From assembly GCA_000181795.3 (NCBI GenBank), contig CM012955.1, positions 3,529,099 to 3,593,098 of the forward strand: a DNA stretch of 64,000 bases, in the 5' to 3' direction. This DNA is from Trichinella spiralis (taxonomy: Eukaryota > Nematoda > Enoplea > Trichinellida > Trichinellidae). The translations under genes and the position numbers were made by a program. Of this stretch, positions 22,952 to 35,200 are shown one piece after another. Numbering within the stretch: position 1 is the stretch's first letter; every line of letters starts with the position of its first letter. The notes beneath the pieces were generated by a model. The model saw only the letters and a program-made list of their open reading frames with translations. It was not told the DNA's origin and searched no databases.

Positions 22952-25708
22952 GCAAATATTCATTCAAATATCTTTAACAAATGTAAAGTAAACCAATTTT
23001 CAAGTATGAAGAATGGAAAATGAACTTTTAACAATGCTAAAGTAAAAAAGCTTACATACTATTCAAGTGCATGCGTCTCTAGTTGAATATATATAATCAT
23101 TGCTATTGCCAAACCAAATTCCATTTGACGAAGATCTGAGGGAAATAAAATGAACAGTTCAACCCTGCCCGGTTAGAAATCGTTCATCAGTTATCATTGA
23201 GCATAAGCGTGATAGCTTGAAAGTGAAAACGTTTCAGATTCCATTGCACCGTTGCCGCATAAGTGAAAAGAAAATTGCAAAAAGCACTTCGACAGCTTAA
23301 TTGGGGAGGTAACACTCGCAGAAAGAAGAATCAGAAATAGCTGCTAGCAGAAGCAATACTCATTTTGTGTTGGTTGATACTGTAGTTGGGACAGGGCGTA
23401 GAGACACAAAAGAAATCAGTTCCGTAGGGAGCATCAAATCTGCGGTTCAAATTAATTGAAACCCCCTTTCGTGGACCGCAAACCAGCGGCTAATCGACAT
23501 TCCACGATCAACATTCTCTTATCATTGCGGTGGAAACACGACCTGAATGAAAAGGCAGATGAGTTCGATAAGTATGCAAATTCAGTTTCGGTGCTTTTGG
23601 ATACGTTCTCAGACGAGCTGTGAGCCATTTAAAACAACCCTGTAGAGTGGACAAGTAATTTTCAAAAAATGCAAATCAAACCGATTCATCAAATTTCTCT
23701 TCAAAAATACAGCAATGTCAAAACACAATGCACAACACGATGAAACAATTTTCCGACAAAATTTATTTGCATAATAGACGGACAATGCGCCTGTAGCATT
23801 GTTGCACGACCTACAGTTATACGGATGCACTAAACCTGAACGCTGAATTGCTCATTTTTCTGAAAATAATTTTCAACGTCATCCCGATAATGCAACTTCA
23901 GAAATTCAACTGCAAAGTTACTAATCTCAAAGTAGACACTTCACATATATTTCATCTATTGAACAAACAAAAGGGATTTCCAACAAATTGTTTGTTAACT
24001 TACACTTGAAATTACTGTACTGATTCCCAGTTATAGTTATGCTATTAAATTACAGGCCATATACTTTTGAACAACAAGAACAACAATCAAATTCAGATAA
24101 AATAAATGCAACTTACCAAAATAGGCGAGTCACATTAATGAGGTTCATCTTCTTTTTGTGCAAATTTGAAAAATGATGAATAATTTTCGACAAATTAAGT
24201 AAAATTAATTTTCATGATCCACGTTGAATTTTCACCACGCACGAAAAACAGCACCAATCTACTGCAGTCGTCATACACCGTCAGTCGATGATCACACCAA
24301 ATGAACTTCACAGAGCAAACAACGCACGATGAACGCACATAACTGTATGCAAATTTTCATGTCTTTAATTTACACTAATTCTTTTCGTCAAGACACGACG
24401 AAAATACTTGTTTCGTGCATCGAACCAATCAACGAACGATGATGATAATTTGACAAAGTGAACGATTGGAAAATAAAAACCAACGCTGTCGAATGATAAT
24501 TGAAAATTCAAAATTGACCTAGATAAATGGAAAAAACTGCGCGCCAAAATACGAACATTCAGACAACGCGCGTTGCTGAAAAAGAAATAAATTTTAAAAA
24601 AAATTACCCATACAGAATATGAAATTTTCGATTGAAAATTTAAACATTAAAATTGAATTAAAACAAAATTAGAATTTGTTGTACTTAACAATAGTTTGGT
24701 CCAAAACAAAAGCATCCTATCCGTCGGTCGAGATAATAATCATCAGACAACCGTTTGAATTATCATTTATTATCCATTCCAAACGCACGTGTATTATTTT
24801 ACAATTAATTTTTTATTTTCGCTGTGGTTGAATTTTTCTTTTTTGCTGCTTAATGGATTCGGCATTCATTGGTTTAAAAAAATCGTCTGTGGCGTCTTAC
24901 TGTAGCCAGCAGAATGGGTTGAAAAATTTTCTATTAGAAAAATTCATGACAGGTCGTTTATAGAAAATGTGCAAATTGAACGGCACCAAATTATTCGTGA
25001 AATGAATTTGAAATGCATAATTGTTCGAGCTTTAGTTTTCAAGTGTATCCGTTTAAAACTGGTCAGAAGAAGCAGAAGCGGAAGCGGATATGGTATCCAG
25101 AAGATTTGTTTATCACGTATTATTTATTATGGATGACAGTTTGACGAGGAACAAAATATTTGTGAAACAAAATTGGAATCTCGTAATCGCGTGCATTTTA
25201 TGGAAAAGTTGCAAATTGTCGTCGCATGTTAATGCCTAAATGGAACAGCAATTAAATAAATATTATTACGAGTTTTAGTTTGTTGAGTTGCAACATTTAA
25301 AAATTGACCGTAAAACCGGTCGGATCAAGCGGCGAGTTGTTGATCCATTCCGTTTCCTGTAATACTTACTGTAAAAGTAGACTGTTCTTTATTCATCAAT
25401 TAAAATTGGACATTAAGTTCAATACAATTGGGCAATTGTAACGTTAATAATAATAATAATGTCAATAATATCATAAATATATGGACATGTCAAATGGAAA
25501 AGGGTGATAATTTCGTTATTAATTCGAGAATATCGAGCAATGCTGGTTATCGGGCTCAATCGAAAGAAACATTTGTAATATAATATTGGATATAACGAAT
25601 AAAATAAAGTAAAAAATCAATCAACAAAAAAAATCAACAAATGAACCACCAGTAGAGCAAAAATGGAAAAATTGAAAGAGTACTGTAGAAATTTTATTTC
25701 TGCAATCG

Positions 25709-26816
25709 CTACTTTTGAAAAGAAGACGACGCTTGGTGACCGTGGGATAATTTTTCTTTTTCCACTGAACGACGACGACGACGACAAATTTCTACGGCCG
25801 CGTTCACGTGACTTTTGCCGACCAAACAAACGCATCGTTCGAGCTGTTCGTGGAGTCGCTCCAGTTCGGCACTTTTTTCCCGCTTGATACGCTTTTCAAC
25901 GCGCCGTTGGAACTTTTCCAACTGTCGTTCCACTTCTTCGTAGAACTGTTCGCGCAGTCTGGTCGCATGTTGATTGGCCAGTTGTTTAGCCTTCAAAAAA
26001 ACAAACAAACAAACAAACAAACATCCATACAACAGTAGAATTGATGAATTTGTTTTCATTTCCAAATTTTCTTACACGAACAATTCGAGCAATTCGACGT
26101 TCTCGTTCTTCTTGCTTGTTGTTCATCGGCGTTTGTTTATGTTTGTATTGATATTCAAAAATCTCTGCAAAAGTCGAATGGGAAAATGCAAACAGGCGAA
26201 TCGAACCAACGCACCATCGATTGAACTATAAAATAATGAACGACCGTTGAAAAGTTTTAAAGTAATCCCAACTGTGGAATATTGTTTAAAAATTCACATC
26301 ACACTGCTCAACTGAACTGTTAAAATTTTAATGTCAACCCCATGCATTGTACAATGCTGTGATTTTGTTCGAACAAAATAATTTGGTACAGAAAATTATC
26401 ACAAATAACAACAGAATTTCAATAAATTGAAATTTTACAATCATTATCATCAGAATACTGTAGTGGAATTTCTTCGAGCAATAATTACCCACCGTCAATG
26501 TTCAACAACTAATTGATCAGAGTTGAAAAAAGGAAAAATTTGAAAATTTTAAATATTTCATTTGTACAATTAACAACAACAACAACAACAACCACATCAA
26601 ATTTATTTTCCAATACTTAACACAACAACTGTTGTTAGATATGTATCACAAACATCCAATGCTACAGACATTTGTTTCTGCAGACGTTTGACATCACAAA
26701 CATGCACCACATCGATAATTCAAATGTACGTCAGTAGCTAACAACTATAATAGAATACAAACTTCAACTGCTTCACTTGAGGAAAAATTATGCTTACCGG
26801 TGCTTAGTGACGGCAT
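25709..26816 (-). CDS. Small coiled-coil protein, faintly like the N-terminus of CEP295
   Basis: Three exons keep phase: 26816-26798 (19 nt, MPSLST), 26164-26076 and 25990-25709, giving about 129 residues, nearly all charged helix. The stretch from ERERRIARI through LRVEK-type repeats to SAELERLHEQLERC and VGKSHVNAA has a heptad rhythm. The LE-x-L...VG-x-SH-x-x-A spacing recalls the N-terminal region of the centriole protein CEP295, but the resemblance is by eye and weak. The model stops soon after an Arg-rich run; a donor-like AAAA|GTAGCG at the stop means a longer protein with more exons is possible. The identity is only a suggestion; the exon structure is better supported. Confidence 0.5.
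25998..26023. repeat. AAAC/CAAA tandem repeat in an intron
   Basis: About six AAAC units sit close to the acceptor of the last exon of the small coiled-coil gene; on the minus strand they give a T-rich tract before the splice site. Confidence 0.85.
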
Positions 26817-27559
26817 GCTGATCAAGATGGACTTTTACAATTGATCAAGTAGCTGTTCTTTTTCGAACGAGCTGAACGTTTCTGTGGAAATTATGAATAA
26901 TTTTTTTTTCAATTTCTGAAACATATCCGAAAATACTAATGAAGCGCGGATTTTTTGCTCCATTCTGGGCTAGTACTTAGTAGTAGTAGTAGTAAGTTTA
27001 CAAGTTTCGAATTCGACGTTTTCAAATACGCCAGTTTCCTATTTTATAAATAATGAACGAGTAATATCAGAATAAAATTTCTCGGTTAACAAATAGAACT
27101 GTACTAGGTTCTTGAATGTTTTTGAAATTGAATAGTTTCAATTTTTAAAGTTTTGAACAACTGACAATACAAATCGTGCAGAAAACCTGTTTATGAATGT
27201 GAGTTTAAGAAACAAAAAATAGTTTCAGTCAATACTGAACAACGTTGCGTTTATTATTAGAAGCAATATTGTAGTGGAAAATTGAAAATCAAGATTCACA
27301 AAATATACAGTAATTGCAGTGAAGAAATTTGACAACATGAAAGTGATTTTGAAACAAAAAAACCCTGCTGGGTTTGATGAACAGAATTTTCACATTTTAA
27401 AGTTGAATAATATATTGCACATATCTGCCAGTTACGAGATGAATACAGATTGCACGATTGTTCATTTAGAATAAATATATTCTTTCCGTTTATTACAAGT
27501 CAATTTGTTCAAAAGTGGCCGAGTGGTTGGCTCACATTTCAGCGCTGAACAATTTGGAT

Positions 27560-27904
27560 ATGTTTGAAACAAAATTTTGCTTCAACTGCAGCTTCAAACA
27601 AGCCCGGGGTGAAGATGATATCAGTCGAAATGGAGCAGTTCTGCTTTGTAGAACCAGCACACAGATCTGCTCATCTGTTTTGAAGTGTCAATTTTACGAA
27701 ATTCAAAACAAAACATGTACATCAGAAAAATTAAAAACTGATGCCTTTGAACAATTTTCAAATATTCGACTAAATTGTTACCCTGATAAATTGGATAAAA
27801 CGCTTTTGAAAGCAAGACCAAAAAAAAACATGCAAAATTTCACGCGTAAAAGTAAAAGAAGAAACAAATTTCCATACCCAACGATGAACAATAATTGCGT
27901 ATAA
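27560..27904 (+). CDS. Orphan ORF, basic C-terminus, Cys-containing N-terminus
   Basis: An open frame of 115 residues runs from an ATG at about 27560. It could begin as an exon after a CAG acceptor at 27542 (acatttcag). The first third holds several cysteines (FCFNCSF; CSSVLKC) and the end is Lys/Arg-rich (KSKRRNK). In the host's AT-rich background an open frame of this size with mixed composition is notable but not proof. No domain was recognised and no partner exon was found. Confidence 0.3.
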   Translation: MFETKFCFNCSFKQARGEDDISRNGAVLLCRTSTQICSSVLKCQFYEIQNKTCTSEKLKTDAFEQFSNIRLNCYPDKLDKTLLKARPKKNMQNFTRKSKRRNKFPYPTMNNNCV

Positions 27905-28110
27905 AGAAAATGTGAAACTTCAACCGTTCAGCCGTTCAACCGAAAGATTTATGAAAAAAACAGAACGAAAAAAATTAAATCAAGTAAAACATATTCCTTT
28001 ACTTTTGAAAAAATAAAAACAAAAACCATAAACACGGAGAATACTGTAAAAAAACAAGCAGGGTGTATTTCGAAGAATCAGAGGAAAAAACCGATCCATA
28101 CAACTATGCA

Positions 28111-28133
28111 TATATATATATATATATATATAT
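28111..28133. repeat. TA microsatellite (first of three)
   Basis: About 11 TA units. Confidence 0.9.
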
Positions 28134-28338
28134 TGATTGGGTTTACTTTTGTCGGCACTTGTGTACTGAGAATTGTCAAAAAAATGACAATTCCAAAGCA
28201 TCCAAAACAGAAATACAAAAAAATAAAAACAAAAATTTATAAATATATTAATTGTAATCAATACAACGGATATTGCAATAATAGGTTGAGTGATTAAGTA
28301 AAAACAAACAAACCAACTTTCAATCATATGTATTATTT

Positions 28339-28340
<2 letters not shown>

Positions 28341-28368
<28 letters not shown>
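28341..28368. repeat. TA microsatellite (second of three)
   Basis: About 13 TA units, some 210 bases after the first tract. Confidence 0.9.
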
Positions 28369-28369
<1 letters not shown>

Positions 28370-28638
28370 TCACGGCGGAAAATTTGCACAACAAACCGTC
28401 CACCGTCGTCTTTTTAAAATAATTGTGGAAAACGTTATGAAGAAAAACTTGATAATCATAATGACCATATTTGATGCATTGCTGTACAATCGCAGATGTG
28501 TAAATAATTGTTTCCTTTTATCCGCAATAGAATGCTTCACAAACAAACAAACAAACAAACAAAAAATACATTCTATCTATAATACGTAAAAATTGCGTGT
28601 GCGCATGTGTATAGGATGTGCATATTTTGCGTGTAAAA

Positions 28639-28664
28639 TAATATATATATATATATATATATAT
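28639..28664. repeat. TA microsatellite (third of three)
   Basis: About 12 TA units, some 270 bases after the second tract. Confidence 0.9.
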
Positions 28665-29250
28665 CATCGTCACGTCGAAAATCAGAAAATTTGCAAAAAA
28701 ATGAAAAGCAAAAATGTCACTTTATATTGTTTTCATAAAAAAAAAGAAATTAAAATGGAAAAAGACAAACAGTAAAAACAACAAACAATAAATAAATAAA
28801 TAATAAGAATGATCGATTGATTATTAATGATAAACAAGAGGTGAAATGATCATTTTTTTCCACACAATCAATCTCAAATCTGTGGCAGCAGAGAGCAGTG
28901 AAAAAAATGAAAACAAAAAGAAAAAAACATGCAATCAGTATGATGTCCAACAAAAAATAATTTCATACAGAATTAAAATGCAACTAAATAGTATACTGAT
29001 AAATTATAAAAAAATAATAGAAAAATAAATGAACGAAATGTCCACGCAGAGTGCGTAATGTTATGTTATGTTATGTTAAATTAGTACTACACACACAAAT
29101 GATCGCTTGCTTGCTTGCTTGCTTGTGCATGTGCTTTTGTAATAATTAAATAAGTTGCTTGCTTGCTGTGGTGGTTGTTTTTTGTGTTTGTTTGTTTGTT
29201 TGTGTTTCCAAGCGTCGGCCATCGTGATGACCATGACCATGATGATATCA

Positions 29251-32200
29251 TCATTTCCATTTCTGTTGACGAGGCATCATTTCAAAAAATATCTGCCGCT
29301 GCAAAGCGGCGGCTGCGTTTCGTTGCTGCTGTTGCAGCTGTTTGAGGAAGTCTCGGGGCAAATTTTGCATCCAATTCGGAGGCAAGCCGGCAGCGGCCAC
29401 GGCCGCCGCCGCAGCCGCGGCTGCCGGGAAACGACTGGCCATCAAAGGGTTCCAGCCGACGCCCATCATCTGAGGGTTGAAGCCCAGTGGTAAATTCGCC
29501 AACGGGTTGTACGAGCCGGCCAAATTGCCGGCGGCAGCCGCCGCGGCCGCGGCCACGCTGGCGTTCCGTATAGCGCTGCTGATCGACTCGGATATGGCGT
29601 CATTGGCGCTGGTCGGGGCATACGACGACGGACCGCCAACCAATTTGTTGCTATTGTTGGCACTGCCAACTGTGTTGTTGTTGTTGTTGTGGGTGGTGGT
29701 GGGAGTGGTGGGATTGGTAGTTGGGCCGACGCCGGTGAAGCCACCGACCGTTGGCGTGCCGTGCGAATTCATGGTCACGTTGCCGGCGACACTGGGAGTT
29801 GTACCACCAACGTTCGGTGGTGGAACAACGCCAGGGTTCAAACCGCCCACGCCAGCACCGACACCGCCGCCCATGCCGGTGGTATTCAACACGGGCGACA
29901 TGGAAGCCGCCGCCGCCGACTGCAAGTTCATCAACGAAGACATGACAAACGAACCGTCCTGTATTTGGCGGTCAATCTCCTGTTCTTGTTGCAAGGCGCG
30001 CATGAAAGCCTGCTTGAGGCGGCTCGTGTGTTCGGCTTTGAGCAGCTTACGCTGGTTGGTGCGAATGCACTGTTCGCAAGTAATGCTGCCGAGGTGGATC
30101 TTCCAGCAGGGCGTGAAGTCGACAAGACACTGCGAGCAGCGGAACGGGGTCTGCACTTTGGACTTTTGGAAAGGAAGTCGCGTGATGGGGGTCATGTCTA
30201 CCGGCTCGGCATTTTCCTTCTCTTTTGGCGATGTCGGCGAGAGCTTACCGTGCCGCTCTTTGATCGCCATCACGCGCTGGACCACCTCGTCCAAACCGAG
30301 CAAGTACAAAAAGTCGGGCTGGTTGGGATTCGGGATGAAATCCATTTCCGGCGGCGGCGGCTTGGGCGGCGGTATCTGAAGCAGGGTCTTTTCGAGCTGT
30401 TTGCGCAAGGCGAGCTTGGCCGCGGCGCTGCGCTGGGCCGGCGTTTGGCCGCTGTCAACGAAGCCGGCCTGCTTGGCAGCCTGAGCGGCCGCTGCCTGGG
30501 CGGCGGCCTGCGCTGCCGGCATGCCCTTTCCCTGAACACCGGCAACGCCGGAAGCCGGGTGCTTGGACGCGGACGGACCGAACTGACCGCCGGGTCCCGC
30601 GAAATTCGGCACGCCCTTGGCGCCTCTGCCGACCATTTCCATGGGACAGCCGTTCTTCTGCATCGCCGCCGCCGCGGCAGCAGCAGCGGCGGCCGCGGCC
30701 GCTGCGGTCGAATGGCCTGATTTGAAATTAGCCGGTGTGGCCACGGGTGGACAATAAGCCGACGGTCTGCCGGCGCCCCCCTGCAGTTCGTAACCCGGTA
30801 CACGGCCCATGGCTACCATCGGCTGGCTGAACTGAGAATAGACCTGTCAAAATGTCAAAAACAACGTCAACTGCAAAACTGTCGCACATCGAACACAAAA
30901 CACCGGGCTACAATATTCCAAAAGCAAAAGCAAAAGCAAGGCTTATCTATCTGCGGAAGCATTTTCCACAAACTAGCTGTACAATAAATAATAATAATGC
31001 ACCAAAAACAACCAAACATACAACAACAATAACAACAACGACAAAACATTCCACCGGTGTTAATTGGGTATTTTTTCTTCTCTCTTTTCACCAAATCGTC
31101 AACCGAATATCAATCACCACAATTTTTAAAAGTAACAATTAACGATCAAAATTAATAATAAATTCAAAAAAAAAATTCTTTCTTCAAATTGGTTGCGCAT
31201 TTTACAACCACGTTCAGTATGATTCACGCTGGCTTCAACGGCTGGCTATGCTGATACACTGACAACTGGAGGAAAATTGCAAAACTGAATAGCTAGCTAT
31301 GGGGTTATTATTATCATATAAAAAACAAAATTAATCACCCCACCCCCAATCTGTCCATTTCTTCATCACTGCTCACTTTGGTTGGATGTTCTCCTCCACC
31401 CTGTGCCGTTGAAAAATACAAAGAAACCAGCCTCACCCGTTCATCGGATAGAAATGTACAAATTTGAACAATCAATAAGGTCGAATAATAATGACGATGA
31501 TGATTCACAATTGTTGAATTGAAATGATAATCGATTGTTTTCTTTTTTTTTCCGGAATTTTCATAAATTTCTCAATAATTTTTCTTCAACTAGCTGCTAA
31601 TGGGTATGAAGAATATGATAGCGAAATTCAACACTGGCTTACTTGGTCTGCTTTTCGTTTTCGACAGTGAACAATTTCTGGAAAACCGACCAACGACCAC
31701 GATGACGACGACATTCGTGAACAGAAAATTTTCCAATTGAACAACAAAATGCGAATCTATCAACTCTGCTGTATCAAGCGACTGGCGATTCAACGCCGAA
31801 CAAAATGAGAATACAGCGACCCAGCAGCAGCAGCAGCAGTATAGCAATGAAAAATAACATGTCCAAGCAAACAAAACTACCCACCAATAGTAGTAGTAGT
31901 AGTATTACTATTTTCCCATATGTGTGCACGCATATATAAATGTGTATATATATACGTATAATCTATAGTGTTACATTGAACTGTGACAAAGCAATGGCAA
32001 TTGAAACAAATCGTGTAAACACTGAGAAAAAATATTTCTTCTTTTTTTTCGCTTAAGCTTTTTCATTCCAACTTTCACAACATATGGAAAAAAAATTTTC
32101 CTTTCACAGAAATTCGTAAAATTGCAAAAAAATTGTTGCCTATTTTTTTCTTCTTTTCGATAACTGAGCTCATTGTTGTTCACAAATTACATTCTGCATC

Positions 32201-35200
32201 AACTAAAGTGAAAAAAACCAAAAAGGAGACAAAAAATATTCCAAATATACACATTATACAAATTTCATTTTTGTAAATTGTATCTTATGACTACTGCAGC
32301 TGCTGCTGGTGCTTTTTCTCATTTTGTCGTTCACTTTTGCACAGCACACAGATACATGTGTTGAGATGATTTTTATCAAACTGAAGTTGAAGTTAGTTGG
32401 AATTCATCTCTTATCCTTTTTTTTCTCTCTCCTTTCCTCCTCCCCCTAATGTTAAAGTCGGTAAGTCGAAATTTTGATTTAGCTTTTTTCCGCTTTTCTA
32501 TCAAAACATCATACACATATATACAACACACAACACCACAACTAACCCATTTCTGGGTTCACACGTTAGGCTCCTCCGTTCTGTTTATTTCAAATTAATT
32601 ATAATTTTAAGAAGCGCTCGTCAATCGGCAATGTAGTCCAATTGTCGAGCTAATACAGTATACATATATTTTTATTATTAATACTCAATCGTTCTAATAT
32701 AATTTCACCCAAATCAGGGGAAAGGAATGCTGCAAAATGCTTCAAACTGTAAGTATTCCATGCACCCAATACATACACTATCGTCAGGATATCCTCCCCA
32801 AAATAATACCTGTATAAAACCAAACAAAAAAGATAATTTAAAATAATCGAACATGCAAAATACCTTGACAGGTAATTGTTGACTGAGGTGCATTCTCTTC
32901 AAGATGACGAGTCGTGCTTCTTCGGCACGTAACAAGCTCCGCAATTCGTTCAACATTTTTTCCCGTTCAATCCTCACTTCATCACTCAGTTCACTCGTTT
33001 TAAACTGAAAAAAAAAACAAAAATAAGAACATATATTTCCAAAAACAACAGTATCTATGTATAGGGATGTGTATATGTGATTACTATCATTACTTTAATG
33101 TACTGAGCGCGCAACGCTTCTACTTCACTTGGGTGCAATGCTGAGACTTCACTGTCATCTGACAACACTACCACCTCACCGTCGTCCTCTTCTTGTATAA
33201 CAAAGTGACAATCCGAAGGATCTGGTAACGTTTCAATTACAAGTCTGCGTTTCTTTTTCGGCTTTGATGACCAATCATTTTCCAAATTGGACCTCTGTGT
33301 AAATGGAAATGAAAATGAACTTGAAAATTTGAATTATTAAAAAAGAAATCAACACTCACAACATTTCCAACATGAAGGCCAGTTTCGTCGTCGTAGTCCA
33401 TTTCCAAACCATCGCCCGTATAGTTATCACCTTCGAGTACATCTCTGAATTCACCACGCATGCGCTCCTGAGCCCGTTTGGCGCTAGCACGCTGGCTTCT
33501 CCTGAGCAATCCCGGCGACGGCACGCCTTCTTTCGGCACTGCCGTATCGGCAACTTCTTCTCCTGGCGTTTCGGGACTCTTCGAATCTTCGCCCGAATTT
33601 GCCGTTGTCGGTTCTGCATTATTCCTCTGTTCCGCATCGTTCTCTTCTCCACTAACCTCCCTCGACGAATTATTATCATTATTATTCTCCTCTACATCGT
33701 CGTCATTACTATTATTATTATTATTATTATTGTCGTCTGCATTATCCTTTTCTTCTACTATAGTCAACTGAAACGAAAAAAAATTCATTTAATTTGCAAC
33801 AGAACACAATAATTTCCAGCAACAACAAAAACAACAATCAACCAATCACCTAATTAACTATTTGCATATTATTCTCTTATTTCCAATATTACTTGGCGCG
33901 TCTCTCTATTCTGACAAGTTCAAATCATGAGCTCTGCTTGCATTGGGCAAAAGTAAATTTAAAAAAGAAAAAAAAACTTAACAGCAACGCAAAACCCAAT
34001 AAAAGACAGACTCTGCACTAGTATAATTTAAAAAAAAATATTGCAAATTCGAGCCTCAGAAAAATGCCGCCTGTGAAAAAGCACGCCATTTGCACACTTT
34101 GCCGTATTTTTTCTTTTGTAAAATCCACGCGTTGCATTTCATCGCTCACACACAATGCGCACAAATAGTTTCTCCTTTTGTTAAATTAACACAACACAAT
34201 AGAAATGCAAAAAAGAAATCATTATTCCACTGAACACACGAATTCGTTGTTGTTTTATACATGAAATTATATTAATCCTTTTCTTCTTCTTTATTAATAT
34301 GAATTAATTTTAAAAAAAAATTTCCGTTCAAATCTAGTAACATTTGACGAGCCAACCACGCTTGGTTCCGCATTCTTGCAAATAATAAATCAACTAGCAG
34401 CAAATCGCTTTGCAAAAATGGTTCACAAAATCTGGCCAACCAAATCGTCGTCGTCGGCGGCAGCAGCAGCAGAAACAAGCTTTCCCATCGTGACACGCTT
34501 GTATGCAATTTCTAGCCATTTCTCTCTCTCTCTCTCTCTCTCTCGTCCCTCGGGCAAAAAAAGTACAATAATACAACACTACACTTTCCATAACTAGCCT
34601 GGCCTCGTTGTTAGCCACATCCACAAACAAACAGAAACATGATCCTATTATTATTATTATTAATTATCGACATATCTTTCTCCACGTTTTGTCCTCCTGA
34701 AAACTCTGTTTAGCAACAACAACAACAACAACAACAACAGCGTATCAATTTTCCAATCTTTTCCACATGCTTTTTCCATAAAAAAAATTTTTTCTCTTCT
34801 CTCATCATGTTGTCAGTTTAGAAAGAAAAATTTCAACCACAATACGGCATACTGTGATAGATGGTCATTTGACAGAATAAAATAGCATAAAAAGCAGCAG
34901 GGTAGAATAAATATAATAAATGACATTCTTGTTCGTCGTTCTCTTCTTCCCAACCGGACCAAACCGGAAGCCTAGTTCACCAATTAAAAGAGCAGCAAAC
35001 GTTGGCCGACATCAGCGCCCTCAGACGAGCAAATTAACCGCAAGCTTGCATTCCATAACGCTAGCAGCTAAACACTACTTATCAAAACAGGCCGAAAGTT
35101 GAAAAGTCATGAACATAATTATGCTATTATGTACATGAACTTGCATTCTCATTTCCAAGATGAGTCTTTGTTCCACTAAAATAAGCAAGCTTCCCAACAA

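Larger units (their letters stand above)
22699..25708. other. Intergenic stretch with a TA microsatellite
   Basis: Three kilobases without a supported exon. It holds a TA tract at about 22906-22948. A minus ORF at 23830-23609 and another at 24547-24365 look like chance. Confidence 0.5.
26817..29250. other. Microsatellite-rich intergenic region
   Basis: Apart from the orphan ORF at 27560-27904 this stretch is simple sequence. It has three separate TA tracts, CAAA repeats near 28540-28562, TTATG repeats near 29059-29083, and GCTT repeats near 29105-29127 and 29156-29167. It forms the 3' side of the p66 gene. Confidence 0.6.

Noticed and set aside
29477-30720. Two very long plus-strand ORFs of 300 and 343 codons
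   Set aside because: They are opposite the GC-rich p66 exon; GC-rich coding sequence often leaves the antisense strand open.
34394-34630. Minus ORF with an Arg-Glu run and Cys-rich end
   Set aside because: The Arg-Glu run is a TC microsatellite and the ORF lies wholly within p66 intron 1.
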